From Shewanella benthica KT99 (lineage in GTDB: Bacteria; Pseudomonadota; Gammaproteobacteria; Enterobacterales; Shewanellaceae), in the NCBI RefSeq assembly GCF_000172075.1, contig NZ_ABIC01000002.1, positions 62,001 to 126,000 of the forward strand: a DNA stretch of 64,000 bases. The letters run 5' to 3'. Positions within the stretch are counted from its first letter, which is position 1. Every line of letters starts with the position of its first letter. The position numbers were made by a program, and so were the translations under genes. A model generated the notes under the pieces. It saw nothing but the letters and a program-made list of their open reading frames with translations, was not told the origin of the DNA and did not search any database. Positions 1 to 8,865 of the stretch are shown here, piece after piece.

Positions 1-507
1 AAACTCGGCGACAAAGGTGTTAGTGCCTGCGGCAATGGTGAATGACTTATTAAAAAATAGTCGGCCAGTGTCTTCATCTTCTGCCCCAACGCCACCACAG
101 TTACCATTGCTATTGGTCGTTAGGCCTTCAATTCCATTGGCTGTTTCTACATAAGAGCTTCCAGCGGCTCCCTCTTCATTTTTTTGCATGTAAATACACA
201 TCTGGTATTCACCCAAGGGTACTGATTCACCGCTTACCAGTGTAGCCACCTCAGCTCCTTGAACCGTCAGCAGATCCACATGTTTGAGCTCACCATTTTC
301 TGAGACATCAAATGAGATAGAGCCTGCACTATTTTTTAACACGACTTGCTTAAAGGCAATATTGACGACTTCAGCATCGGCTGGATTGTCCGATACGCCC
401 AGGTTAAATGTTCCTGTGGTGGGATCGGGTGTGCTGTTATCGCTGCCACCACAACCTGCTAGCAGGCCCGTCAGTGCTATAGCGAGTATTGTCTTGGTAT
501 GTTTCAT
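1..507 (-). CDS. DUF4382-domain lipoprotein, 3' end beyond window
   Basis: The first 169 codons of a minus-strand gene run off the left edge. The product starts MKHTKTILAIALTGLLAGCG, a lipoprotein signal peptide with lipobox LLAGC, so it is probably an outer-membrane or periplasmic lipoprotein. After a Ser/Asp/Pro-rich linker comes a pattern typical of DUF4382 (GTFNLGVSDNPAD, then VVNIAFKQVVLKN, then HVDLLTVQG and a PLGEY turn). The start has a good AGGTGA ribosome site a few bases upstream. The function of DUF4382 lipoproteins is not known; no neighbouring gene suggests a role. Family assignment is by pattern memory. Confidence 0.75.
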   Translation of the reverse strand, partial: MKHTKTILAIALTGLLAGCGGSDNSTPDPTTGTFNLGVSDNPADAEVVNIAFKQVVLKNSAGSISFDVSENGELKHVDLLTVQGAEVATLVSGESVPLGEYQMCIYMQKNEEGAAGSSYVETANGIEGLTTNSNGNCGGVGAEDEDTGRLFFNKSFTIAAGTNTFVAEF

Positions 508-749
508 ATGTCACCTAATATTCTATGTTTGAATCGAAGAGCGCTGTTGTAATCTTGTTATTTAGCCCTCTAAGTATGATATTCCGTTAAATCATAGTTC
601 TCCGAGGGAGATTAGGATAGGGATAGAGAGTGAAAAGTCTATTAAGAATGATGCTTAGGCGCGGAAGATGTAAAAGGTTTAATCTGGGATAAGAGGCTGG
701 TTAATATGCCAAGGCGCCATAAGGGAAATAGCACCTTGGTTTGGCGGTT

Positions 750-1475
750 TTACTCAGGTAACTCAGCGTTGTGATAGACGTGCTGTACGTCGTCACAATC
801 TTCCAGGGCCGCTAAGAACTTTTCAAATTGCTCAATCACTTCAGGATCTGTGATGTCAGTCAAAGTTTGCGGCACGAAGGTGATCTCTTCCACTTCGAAG
901 TTAATATCTGGTGTCTCTTCGGTCAAAGCAGTCTTCACCTTAAAAAACTCTGTGTGCGGTGCAAAGACACTGACGATACCGTCTTCAACTTCAATATCGG
1001 TGACATCGACATCGGCCATCATCAGGGTTTCAAGTACGGCTTCTTCATCTTCACCCTTGAAGGCAAATACGGCTTGATGGTCAAACATGTGGCCAACCGT
1101 ACCTGGTCCACCTAGTTTGGCATCGTTTTTAACGAAGGCTTGACGCACTTCGGTGAAGGTACGCTTACCATTGTCGGTTAAGCAGTCAACTATGACCATG
1201 GCGCCACCTGGGCTGAAACCTTCGTAACGGGCAGTGACATAATCTTCACCGCCGCCGCCTCTGGCCTTCTCGAGAGCGCGCTCGATCACATGAGCCGGAA
1301 CCTGATCTTTCTTAGCCTTGGCGATCATTTGACGAAGTGGCAGGTTGCCGTCGGGGTCGAAGCCACCATTCTTAGCGCAAACGTAAATCTCTTTACCGTA
1401 TTTTGAGTAAATTCTGGTTTTTTGGCCAGCAGTTTTAGCCATAGACTCTTTGCGGTTTTGGTATGCTCTTCCCAT
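750..1475 (-). CDS. YebC/PmpR (TACO1) family protein, YeeN-like paralogue
   Basis: A 241-residue protein with the full YebC/TACO1 three-domain layout. The N-terminus is [20 protein letters not shown], followed by the conserved [21 protein letters not shown] segment, the [20 protein letters not shown] segment and an acidic C-terminus ending DDVQHVYHN. The divergent N-terminus (not the MAGHSKWANI of canonical YebC) and sequence feel resemble E. coli YeeN, so this is likely the second family member in the genome. The family has been described both as DNA-binding regulators and as ribosome-associated factors that relieve stalling at proline stretches. It appears to be a single-gene unit. Which role this paralogue plays cannot be told from sequence. 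Confidence 0.88.
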   Translation of the reverse strand: MGRAYQNRKESMAKTAGQKTRIYSKYGKEIYVCAKNGGFDPDGNLPLRQMIAKAKKDQVPAHVIERALEKARGGGGEDYVTARYEGFSPGGAMVIVDCLTDNGKRTFTEVRQAFVKNDAKLGGPGTVGHMFDHQAVFAFKGEDEEAVLETLMMADVDVTDIEVEDGIVSVFAPHTEFFKVKTALTEETPDINFEVEEITFVPQTLTDITDPEVIEQFEKFLAALEDCDDVQHVYHNAELPE

Positions 1476-1710
1476 CTTGATCTATCTCATTATGCTTAAA
1501 AAATTGTCTGCAATGTTAGCAGCTTTAAAGCCTTTTTTGCAGGGGAGGAGTTTTTAATTTGAGACGCAGGCTCAGATTTAGAAAAATTAGTCGATCTAGT
1601 GATAAATAAAGTGCTTTACTCTCACTCTACATAAAACAATCTGAACCTAAATTAGAGCGTGTCAATCAAAGTGAATATGAACATTTATTGTTTTTAACTT
1701 CATCTGGTGT

Positions 1711-2655
1711 TCATCGAGTCAATGACTTTGGCATTGAGATGAAGTCCGGAGTTTCGAGCAGGATATTATTCGGGTTTTGACTCAGACTCTCATAGATGAA
1801 CTCGATAAACACCCGATATTTTTTGGGTAGGTAGGCTCGTTGTGGAAAGCTCATGATGACCTTGGTTTGCGTCATGGGAAAGTCCTCCAGCAGAGGGATA
1901 AGTTGCTTATTATCTAAGGCCTGTTGGGCGATGATATTGGGCACGGTTGCTATGCCTAATCCCTCTATTGCTGCTTCTCTGGCTAGGGTGGCATTATTCA
2001 CCGTCAATTGTGCTTCTGGGTCTAAGGTTACCCATTTATCTCCGTCAAACAGGGTCCAGCTGGCATCTATATGCGCGGACTTTAATTTAATGGCCTTATG
2101 TTGGTTGAGATCTTGCGGAGTCTGTGGGGTACCGTAACGAGTCAGATATTCCGGGCTCGCCATCAGAGTTTTAGTCGTGTTGAGTAGATCATAACTCTGC
2201 AGCCTGGTATCTGTTGTCGAGGTTATCTGAAACAGAATATCAACATCTTCCGCAATCATATCGACCTTGCGGTTGCTGAGTTCGGCCTCTATAGAAATGT
2301 CCGGGTAACGGCCAAGGAAGCGGGCAAAAACTTTCCCCAAAAATAGCTGCCCCAGCTCTATGGGACAGACAATTCTGAGCTTGCCCTTAATCACCTCTTG
2401 GCTGGCGCTGAGTTGAACTTCCGCTTGCTTGAGATCCGCCAGAATACGGTGAACCCGGTTGTAATAGGCCGAGCCTGCCTCGGTCAATTTGAGTTTTCTG
2501 GTGGTTCGAAATAAGAGCTGCACCCCGGCATCGGCCTCTAATTCGGCAATCTTACGGCTTACCGTCGCCTTGGTCAGGCCCAGGGCCTTAGCCGCCGCGG
2601 TAAAGCTTCCCTGTTCGACGACTTGATCAAACATCTGTACGCGATTGAGATCCAT
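1711..2655 (-). CDS. LysR-family transcriptional regulator
   Basis: A 314-residue LysR protein. The N-terminal winged helix-turn-helix (about residues 1-60) reads MDLNRVQMFDQVVEQGSFTA followed by AAKALGLTKATVSRKIAELE. The rest is the periplasmic-binding-like effector domain (about 90-295). The short recognition helix and the LRIVCPIELGQ strand place it in the large CrgA/AaeR-like group. It is divergent from the efflux gene pair that starts about 100 bases away, the usual arrangement for a LysR regulator and its target. It is therefore probably the local regulator of that pump; the inducer is unknown. Confidence 0.9.
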   Translation of the reverse strand: MDLNRVQMFDQVVEQGSFTAAAKALGLTKATVSRKIAELEADAGVQLLFRTTRKLKLTEAGSAYYNRVHRILADLKQAEVQLSASQEVIKGKLRIVCPIELGQLFLGKVFARFLGRYPDISIEAELSNRKVDMIAEDVDILFQITSTTDTRLQSYDLLNTTKTLMASPEYLTRYGTPQTPQDLNQHKAIKLKSAHIDASWTLFDGDKWVTLDPEAQLTVNNATLAREAAIEGLGIATVPNIIAQQALDNKQLIPLLEDFPMTQTKVIMSFPQRAYLPKKYRVFIEFIYESLSQNPNNILLETPDFISMPKSLTR

Positions 2656-2752
2656 GATTGTTACACCTGTGAAACAGTGGGTAAGATTTTAACTATCTAA
2701 TAAACATATGGAGACAGTAGTAGACTATGAAATACTAATCAAGGAGTCATAT

Positions 2753-3811
2753 ATGTCCAAGAGTAAATTATTCATGCTAGCGCCACTCTTCATCGCAGCC
2801 ATTGCGGGTGGTGGCTATTACTGGTGGACTCAGGTGCGCTTCTTCGAATCCACAGATAACGCCTACGTGGAAGCTGATATCTCTAATATCAGCGTCAAGG
2901 TGCCCGGTTATGTGGTGATGACCGATATTACCGATAATCAACATGTGGAAGCTGGCCAGCTACTGGCTCAGCTCGAAGACAATCAATATGAGGCTAAGGT
3001 CACCCAGAAACAGGCGGAGTTGGATAGCACTAAAGCCGAACAGCAGACCTTAGTGGCTAAAGTTAGCCTGCAACAGGCACTGATTACTCAGGCTCAGGCC
3101 GGGGTGATCGCTGCCGAGTCGGATCGTCTGCGCGCACAGCAGCAACTGACTCGTTCGCAGAAGTTGAAGGTAAAGAATTATAGTTCTCAAGACGATGTCG
3201 ATGAGAGGCAGGCCGGATTCGAATCTGCAGAGGCGCACTTGGATGAAGCCAAGGCTGCGTTGATCGCTAAACGCAGAGAGCTTGAGGTGTTTTACGCTCA
3301 ACACGTACAGGCCGATGCCAATGTAGTGCAAGCCAGAGCCGGACTCGATCTCGCTAAGATACAGTTGGCAGATACCCAAGTGCGGGCGCCATTTTCGGGT
3401 GTGATAGGTAAGCGCGGGGCCATGAAGGGCCAGTATGTGCAGCCTGGTCAGGCCCTCTACAGCTTGGTGCCGGATGGGGCTGTTTGGATCACGGCTAATT
3501 TTAAAGAGACCCAGATCCAAAATATGCAGCCCGGTCAAACGGTGAAAATTAGTCTCGATGCGTTTCCCGACAAAACCTTTACAGGTGTTATCGATAGTCT
3601 GTCACCCGCATCCGGTGCCAAATTTAGTCTGTTGCCGGCGGAAAATGCCACGGGTAACTTCACTAAAATAGTGCAGCGCATTCCGGTGCGGATCCGTCTC
3701 GACCTCAGCGAAGTGGAGGCGAGGCTGGTTCCTGGTTTGAGCGCCGTGGTTAAAGTCGATACCCGCAGTGTTTCCCTCGCACACGCCCTCGCTGCTAATT
3801 CTGGCCACTAG
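2753..3811 (+). CDS. HlyD/EmrA-family membrane fusion protein
   Basis: A 352-residue periplasmic adaptor of an efflux pump. One N-terminal transmembrane anchor (LFMLAPLFIAAIAGGGYYWW) is followed by the first biotinyl-lipoyl half (STDNAYVEADISNISVKVPGYV), a long alpha-helical hairpin (about residues 85-205) and the second lipoyl half with beta-barrel (TQVRAPFSGVIGKRG onward). The STDNAYV motif is typical of EmrA-type adaptors that pair with DHA2 transporters. An in-frame ATG 45 bases upstream exists, but the chosen ATG has a strong AAGGAG site 7 bases before it. The partner transporter starts 2 bases after the stop, so the two are cotranscribed. No outer-membrane channel is encoded here, so a TolC from elsewhere is implied. 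Confidence 0.9.
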   Translation: MSKSKLFMLAPLFIAAIAGGGYYWWTQVRFFESTDNAYVEADISNISVKVPGYVVMTDITDNQHVEAGQLLAQLEDNQYEAKVTQKQAELDSTKAEQQTLVAKVSLQQALITQAQAGVIAAESDRLRAQQQLTRSQKLKVKNYSSQDDVDERQAGFESAEAHLDEAKAALIAKRRELEVFYAQHVQADANVVQARAGLDLAKIQLADTQVRAPFSGVIGKRGAMKGQYVQPGQALYSLVPDGAVWITANFKETQIQNMQPGQTVKISLDAFPDKTFTGVIDSLSPASGAKFSLLPAENATGNFTKIVQRIPVRIRLDLSEVEARLVPGLSAVVKVDTRSVSLAHALAANSGH

Positions 3812-3813
3812 TC

Positions 3814-5406
3814 ATGAGCGCAACTGTAGAGTCAGTATCAGAGCCGTCATCCACTGTGACGGTCTCGCCTCAGGGCTATGAGAGAGGCAGTCGCCGAGCT
3901 TGGATTGCCGTGTTCGGTGGTCTTATCGGCGCCTTTATGGCGATTCTGGATATTCAGATAACCAACGCCTCCATGAAGGAGATACAGGGCAGTCTTGGTG
4001 CGACTTTAGAGGAGGGATCTTGGATCGCGACCGCCTATCTGGTGGCCGAGATGATCGCCATTCCTCTGTCTGGCTGGTTGAGCCAAGGCCTGTCGGTACG
4101 ACGCTATCTGTTGTGGACCACAACCGCCTTTATCGGGGCATCGATACTCTGTTCCATGTCCTGGAACCTTGAATCTATGATCGCCTTTCGGGCCATGCAG
4201 GGCTTCTTCGGTGGTGCCTTGATCCCCTTAGCCTTCAGATTGATTTTAGAGTTTCTTCCCGACGATAAACGCGCCGTGGGCATGGCCTTGTTTGGCGTAA
4301 CTGCCACCTTTGCTCCGTCTATCGGCCCGACACTGGGGGGCTGGTTGACCGAGCAGTTCAGCTGGCACTACCTCTTTTATATCAATGTTCCTCCTGGGCT
4401 TCTGGTGATGGCCATGCTCGCCTATGGTCTGGAGAAGAAGCCGGTTGTATGGGACAAGCTGAAAAATATGGATCTGTCTGGCATCATCACCATGGCACTG
4501 GGCATGGGTTGCTTGGAAGTGGTGCTCGAGGAGGGTAATCGTAAGCAGTGGTTCAGCTCGGATCTGATCCGCAACCTGAGTCTGGTTGCCGCCATCAATA
4601 TCGCCTTGTTTATCTATATACAGCTAAAGAAGAAAGAACCTCTGGTCAATCTCAGGCTACTGAGGCACAGAGATTTTGCCCTCTCGACCTTAGCTTATTT
4701 TCTGTTGGGTATGGCGCTATTCGGTGCCATCTACCTAATCCCGCTCTATCTGTCACAGATCCATGACTATAGTCCGCTGGAGATAGGTGAAGTGATCATG
4801 TGGATGGGCTTTCCTCAACTGCTGGTATTGCCGTTTATTCCTAAGCTGATGGAGCGCTTCGATGGTCGCTACATGGCGGCATTTGGCTTCGCCATGTTTT
4901 CTCTGAGTTTCTATATGAACAGTCATATGACGGTGGATTATGCCGGTCATCAGATGATTGCCTCTCAAGTGGTGCGCGCCCTGGGTCAGCCATTTATTCT
5001 GGTGCCTATCGGTATCATAGCCACCATGCATATTAAGCCCCACGAAAATGCCTCGGCATCGACGGTACTCAATGTGATGCGAAATCTGGGAGGGGCCTGT
5101 GGTATTGCCCTAGTGGCGACCATGACAGATAATCTGTCTCGGGAGCATCTGGCCCATATTAAGGAGACATTACCGGCGGTGAGCTCTCTGGCTAATGACT
5201 ATTTCACTCAAACCACCAATGTGCTTATACAGGCGGGATCTGATCCTGTGACGGCATCGGCTCAGGCCCATGCCATGTTGAGTCAGACCATGACGCAACA
5301 AGCCTATATTCAGGCCTATAATGATGTGTTCTACATGTTGGCGGCTCTGCTGTTGATTGCCGTGGTGTCAGTACTCTTGATCAGAAAACCGGGTAATAAG
5401 GCTTAG
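3814..5406 (+). CDS. DHA2-family MFS multidrug transporter (EmrB/QacA type)
   Basis: A 530-residue inner-membrane proton-driven exporter with about 14 transmembrane helices. Hallmarks of the DHA2 drug:H+ antiporters are visible: LDIQITNASMKEIQGSLGAT in the first helix, the W-I-A-T-A-Y-L-V motif, RAMQGFFGGALIPLAF, and motif C around GPTLGGWLTEQFSWHYLFYIN. The upstream HlyD-like adaptor is two bases away, giving an EmrAB-like tripartite pump that would expel drugs or toxic small molecules through TolC. Substrate cannot be predicted. Regulation by the divergent LysR gene is inferred from position. Confidence 0.92.
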   Translation: MSATVESVSEPSSTVTVSPQGYERGSRRAWIAVFGGLIGAFMAILDIQITNASMKEIQGSLGATLEEGSWIATAYLVAEMIAIPLSGWLSQGLSVRRYLLWTTTAFIGASILCSMSWNLESMIAFRAMQGFFGGALIPLAFRLILEFLPDDKRAVGMALFGVTATFAPSIGPTLGGWLTEQFSWHYLFYINVPPGLLVMAMLAYGLEKKPVVWDKLKNMDLSGIITMALGMGCLEVVLEEGNRKQWFSSDLIRNLSLVAAINIALFIYIQLKKKEPLVNLRLLRHRDFALSTLAYFLLGMALFGAIYLIPLYLSQIHDYSPLEIGEVIMWMGFPQLLVLPFIPKLMERFDGRYMAAFGFAMFSLSFYMNSHMTVDYAGHQMIASQVVRALGQPFILVPIGIIATMHIKPHENASASTVLNVMRNLGGACGIALVATMTDNLSREHLAHIKETLPAVSSLANDYFTQTTNVLIQAGSDPVTASAQAHAMLSQTMTQQAYIQAYNDVFYMLAALLLIAVVSVLLIRKPGNKA

Positions 5407-5463
5407 GTTGCATATTTGGATTCAACAGGCCTGTGATAGACTGATTTTTTACCTTGGCGGAGA

Positions 5464-5928
5464 ATGGAAATGCAGTGGAGTGAATTGGCGTTTAATGCAC
5501 TCTCAGTCGATGAGTTATATGAGCTGCTAAAGCTCAGAGTCGATATCTTCGTGGTGGAGCAAAACTGCCCCTATCCGGAGCTGGATGATAAAGATCGACA
5601 CAGTGGAACACGGCATTTGCTGGGACGAAATCCTCTGGGTGAGATAGTGGCCTATGCGCGAGTATTAGCCCCGAGTGTGAGCTATCCTGAGGTGAGTATA
5701 GGCCGTGTCGTCGTTGCTGAGCAAGCTAGGGGCGCTGGTGTCGCCCATCAACTGATGCAAGAATCCATAAAGCTAGCTAAGCAATATTGGCCCAATGAGA
5801 ATATCCAATTAGGCGGACAAGAATATCTGCAGAGTTTCTATCAGAAGCTAGGCTTCGAACCTGTGTCTGAGGTGTATCTGGAGGATGGGATCCCACATCT
5901 GGATATGCTCTATAAAACCGGTAAATAA
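5464..5928 (+). CDS. GNAT-family N-acetyltransferase, ElaA type
   Basis: A 154-residue acetyltransferase of the ElaA branch of the GNAT superfamily. It begins with the ElaA signature (LYELLKLRVDIFVVEQNCPY followed by PELDDKD) and carries the acetyl-CoA-binding segment IGRVVVAEQARGAGVAHQLM, in which R-G-A-G-V-A corresponds to the Q/RxxGxG/A loop. The C-terminal half has the EYLQSFYQKLGFEPVSEVY strand-helix typical of the fold. The acceptor substrate of ElaA proteins is not established. It lies 57 bases after the MFS gene and is followed at once by a strong terminator, so it may be the last gene of that unit. Confidence 0.87.
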   Translation: MEMQWSELAFNALSVDELYELLKLRVDIFVVEQNCPYPELDDKDRHSGTRHLLGRNPLGEIVAYARVLAPSVSYPEVSIGRVVVAEQARGAGVAHQLMQESIKLAKQYWPNENIQLGGQEYLQSFYQKLGFEPVSEVYLEDGIPHLDMLYKTGK

Positions 5929-5965
5929 AAAGAGCACTCCAGGGATAAGTGGAGCGCTCCTTTTT
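5927..5965 (+). terminator. Rho-independent terminator after the GNAT gene
   Basis: A hairpin with arms AGAGCACTCCA and TGGAGCGCTCC (one internal mismatch), an eight-base loop and a run of five T. It overlaps the stop codon of the acetyltransferase gene and should end its transcript. Confidence 0.8.
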
Positions 5966-6059
5966 GGGTATGACCACAATAAATTGAACTGCATCATCGT
6001 ATACTCATTTATAAGTAGTTAAAGGTCTTTCTTGAGAGCTAGTTCACAGATTATTAGGT

Positions 6060-6968
6060 ATGAATTTATTAGAAGAGGTTAACTTGCTGAATTATATCGA
6101 GCCTGTGTTTCGTCCCCCATCTGAGTGGAAGTCACTTATCTTGCAGGTGACCAATGGTTGTAGCTGGAATAAGTGCAGCTTCTGCGACATGTACACGGCA
6201 CCAGAGAAACGCTTTCGCGCCCAGAAACTGGATAAAGTGGCCGATGATATTAAGGCGGTGGCTCGTCGGGGAGTGAGTGTAAGCCGGGTTTTTCTGGCTG
6301 ACGGCGATGCTATGAGTCTGCCTTTTTCCAGGTTAGAAGAGATCTGTTTGTTGATCAGGGAGCACTTGCCTCAGGTCAGCAGAATAAGCAGTTACTGCTT
6401 GCCGAGGAACTTGAAAAATAAGAGCCCAGAACAGTTGCTTAGATTGAGGGCGCTAGGCTTGTCCTTACTCTATATCGGCTGTGAGAGTGGTGATGATGAG
6501 GTGCTTAAGCGTATCGAGAAGGGGGAGACCTATGCGTCTTCCCTGGAGGCGCTGCATAAGATAAAGGCTGCCGGTATCAAGTCTTCTGTGATGATCCTCA
6601 ATGGACTGGGTGGTGTCGACTTGTCTCACCAACATGCATTAAACTCGGCTCGCTTGATGAATGCGGTCCAGCCGGAATTCCTCTCGACTCTAGTCGTGAC
6701 CTTGCCCTTGGGCACGCAGAGAATGGATAAAGCCTATGACGGCCTTTTTCAGCTGCCAGATCAGATGGGGTTGTTCAGGGAAATGCATACCCTGTTACAG
6801 AATTTGGAGCTGAATAAAACGATATTTCGTTCGGATCATGCATCGAATTATCTGGTGCTCAAAGGTGTACTGGGTAAGGATAAGGCCAGCCTGCTTGCCC
6901 GAGTCGAAGGTGCAATACACAGACCTCAGCAGACCATACTCAGACAGGAATGGCAGCGGGGTCTCTAG
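6060..6968 (+). CDS. Radical SAM protein
   Basis: A 302-residue radical SAM enzyme. The iron-sulfur motif is GCSWNKCSFCDMY near residue 34, with C-x4-C-x2-C spacing instead of the classic C-x3-C-x2-C. This longer spacing is also found in a known group of stand-alone radical SAM proteins with GCSxNKCxFC motifs. Further support is the VFLADGDAMSLP strand and the LLYIGCESGDDEVLKRIEKG glycine/SAM-contact region. There is no auxiliary cluster or B12 domain visible. It stands alone, so reaction and substrate remain unknown. Confidence 0.85.
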   Translation: MNLLEEVNLLNYIEPVFRPPSEWKSLILQVTNGCSWNKCSFCDMYTAPEKRFRAQKLDKVADDIKAVARRGVSVSRVFLADGDAMSLPFSRLEEICLLIREHLPQVSRISSYCLPRNLKNKSPEQLLRLRALGLSLLYIGCESGDDEVLKRIEKGETYASSLEALHKIKAAGIKSSVMILNGLGGVDLSHQHALNSARLMNAVQPEFLSTLVVTLPLGTQRMDKAYDGLFQLPDQMGLFREMHTLLQNLELNKTIFRSDHASNYLVLKGVLGKDKASLLARVEGAIHRPQQTILRQEWQRGL

Positions 6969-6977
6969 CAGCCTAAA

Positions 6978-7247
6978 TTAGACTCGTGTATGCATTTCTG
7001 GGATTATGAATAATGGCTTTTCGGAAAGAAAAGCGCTATGTTTTCCCGCCAGTAGTCCGTTTCTGACTACCAGCATAGAGCTAGTGGAATAACTGGTTTT
7101 ACGAGTCAGATTATTGGCCTGCACTAACTGATTAATCTGTGTCTCTGCGGCGCTCTTGGAAATGCTCTGCTCTTCGATCAATACTGTCAGACTCAGCAGT
7201 AGATTAAGATCGCCGCGTTGAATTATTTTTAGATCAGAGTGGTTCAT
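6978..7247 (-). pseudogene. LysR regulator remnant with internal deletion
   Basis: The open frame begins like a LysR DNA-binding domain (GDLNLLLSLTVLIEEQSISK then SAAE). It then jumps at once to what looks like the late effector domain (INQLVQANNLTRKTSYSTSS, MLVVRNGLLAGKHSAFLSEK). The whole is 89 residues against about 300 for the family, so roughly 200 residues including the recognition helix are missing. It is probably non-functional. It immediately follows a second LysR fragment. Confidence 0.6.
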
Positions 7248-7450
7248 TTAATGGCATCTTTATCGGTTAACTGTTCAATAATAATCGATGAATTAAGCTT
7301 TCTAAACCATTTCTGCAATTTACTATGGCGATGTTGCATGTTCCAGCACACTTTAAGTTCCAACTCGATAGGCTCCCCGAGCCAGATAAAGTTTTCTGTA
7401 TTACGCCCTCTTAGCACGCTAGTTGCGAAATGGGGCACTAAGGTCGCCGT
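7244..7450 (-). pseudogene. LysR C-terminal fragment
   Basis: On the minus strand, the frame reading VPHFATSVLRGRNTENFIWL, then GEPIELELKVCWNMQHRHSK and LQKWFRKLN matches the last beta-strand/helix section of LysR effector domains (the ELKxxWHxRHxxDPxHxWLR type). No DNA-binding domain lies upstream in frame; stops interrupt the frame. It is a relic of a second LysR gene, followed by the relic above. Confidence 0.5.
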
Positions 7451-7499
7451 GTTGGGGGGCAGTCAAGGCTTGTATCATAGTACTCAAAGAGCACTATGA

Positions 7500-7803
7500 T
7501 AGTTGATGGTCTTCAGCGCATTGATAACATGAGTCTGGTTATGTTCCTGATACAGGTATCTCAGCAGTTGAAATGGACTCTCATCGCTGACACTGTCATC
7601 TCGATGTCACTCTTCGCTATACCGAGCGGCACTCTTATCTAGTGTCACCACCTGCCAAGGCTATTGAGCAATAATCTGGCTCTTTATCGGTTTAGGCACA
7701 TTGTCATAGAAGCCGACAATAAGATCTATGTGCCCTCGTCTGAGCATTTTAAATCCTTGGGTCTCCTGAGTGACATATTCAAGTTCGATGCCTGCGGTGT
7801 TAA
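7500..7803 (-). pseudogene. Fragment of a periplasmic solute-binding protein
   Basis: The minus strand reads NTAGIELEYVTQETQGFKML, then RRGHIDLIVGFYDNVPKPIK, before a TAG. This is the pattern of family 3 solute-binding proteins (a G-I-x-x-E-x-V strand, then G-x-I-D-x-x-x-G). A second short open stretch (SPFQLLRYLYQEHNQTHVIN) continues it after two stops. It has no signal peptide and is broken several times. Assignment is from pattern only. Confidence 0.4.
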
Positions 7804-7808
7804 GTGCC

Positions 7809-8040
7809 TTATATTATGGCTAAGTTGGTTTGGTACTTATGCTGATAATAGGTTTGTGTCGGCACCCAGTAGCGTATGCCTATTTCGATACCGATACTGT
7901 TGAAGCCATTGATGCCCACCAGGGCGCCGCTATCCTGATATACATTCGGACTAGCGGCTAAGATCTCTTGAGCCAGTGCCGTGCTGGGGTTCCAGTTGGT
8001 ATCTGGTATAACTTGAGATTCAACGTGAAGGAGATCATGA
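7809..8040 (-). pseudogene. C-terminal fragment of an MscS-type mechanosensitive channel
   Basis: The minus strand encodes STALAQEILAASPNVYQDSG followed by ALVGINGFNSIGIEIGIRYW and VPTQTYYQ. That is the cytoplasmic alpha/beta domain of small-conductance mechanosensitive channels, where a helix is followed by P-x-V and a GF-x-S-x-I-x-x-x-x-R-x-W-V pair. Transmembrane helices and the pore helix are absent. It is a relic about 75 codons long. Confidence 0.55.
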
Positions 8041-8122
8041 ATTGGTGCGACGCTTACGGTGATATCAGCAGGGGTTGGGTACTCTGTTGCCTTATATGAC
8101 TTAATTCAGAAGCTAATAAATC

Positions 8123-8637
8123 ATGAGAGCGCTTATTTTTGCCATCTGTACCCTGTTTGTCAGCTTTGCTCAGGCATCTTTTTATGCCGAGGGCGAGCTT
8201 ATCTCCTCGTTCCAACTGCAAGATCAGTTTGAAAATGAAGTGGCAGTATCTGCTGCGACTAAGGTCCTGTTGTTTAGCCGCAGCATGAAAGGTGGCGATA
8301 TCATCAAGGAGGCCTCGAACGACTCAAGGTCGAAAATCAACAAAGCTTTGAGAGCTTAGTGTATGTGGCGGATATCAGTGGTATGCCTTCATTGATTGCC
8401 AGATTCGTGGCTATTCCTCAGATGAAAGATCGGCCTTTTTCCATGGGGCTAGATAGGGAGGGAGATGTGACTAAGATGCTACCCGGTGAGGAAGATAAGG
8501 CGACATTGATTCGATTAGATAAACTTAAAATAATCGATGTGGTGATTATTGAGTCGAGTGAAGCCTTGCTCAATGAGTTGAAATTAGCTCTGTTTTTTAG
8601 CGATGAATATGATCTGCGTCAACTAGACTTAAATTAG
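8123..8637 (+). pseudogene. Small secreted protein of unknown function, frameshifted
   Basis: The gene opens with a clear signal peptide (MRALIFAICTLFVSFAQA) and would give about 171 residues. However, the frame breaks near base 8312: the first frame ends at 8359, while the continuation KVENQQSFESLVYVADISGM is in another frame. Inserting one base in the GAGGCCTCGAA stretch restores an uninterrupted protein with EALERLKVENQQSFESL across the junction. The sequence has a thioredoxin-fold flavour (LLFSRSMKGGDIIKEAL), but I do not recognise the family with certainty. It is either a recent pseudogene or a sequencing error. Confidence 0.6.
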
Positions 8638-8773
8638 TTAATTTGAACGAGTTGGCTTCGCAAGTGTGCCTATATTACTGAGTTTTATGGGCATCTAGGC
8701 TATTTAGACACGATAGACCAAGCAATCGTTTTTGTAACTGGATTACATCAAAGTATTTACTTGTTGCCAGAAA

Positions 8774-8795
8774 AAGTGTGATCGAGTTAACCTTA
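8774..8795 (+). promoter_or_regulatory. Putative CRP-binding site upstream of udp
   Basis: AAGTGTGATCGAGTTAACCT followed by TA matches the 22-base CRP consensus at 16 positions, including the entire left TGTGATC half. It lies about 70-90 bases before the udp start codon. In E. coli udp is activated by CRP and repressed by CytR, so a site here makes biological sense. The start point of transcription is not known. Confidence 0.5.
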
Positions 8796-8865
8796 TCTGC
8801 TTCGATACTAGGTTAAAGTCGAAATTAGTAGAAATTTATAATCAAAATTGAAAGGGGTTTTCACC

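Noticed and set aside
7664..7903. Plus-strand frame of 79 codons
   Set aside because: It has no homology pattern; the minus strand shows solute-binding protein and MscS relics.
8733..8750. TGTAACTGGATTACA palindrome upstream of udp as a second CRP site
   Set aside because: The spacing between half-sites is five instead of six and the TGTGA core is changed; only the site at 8774 was kept.
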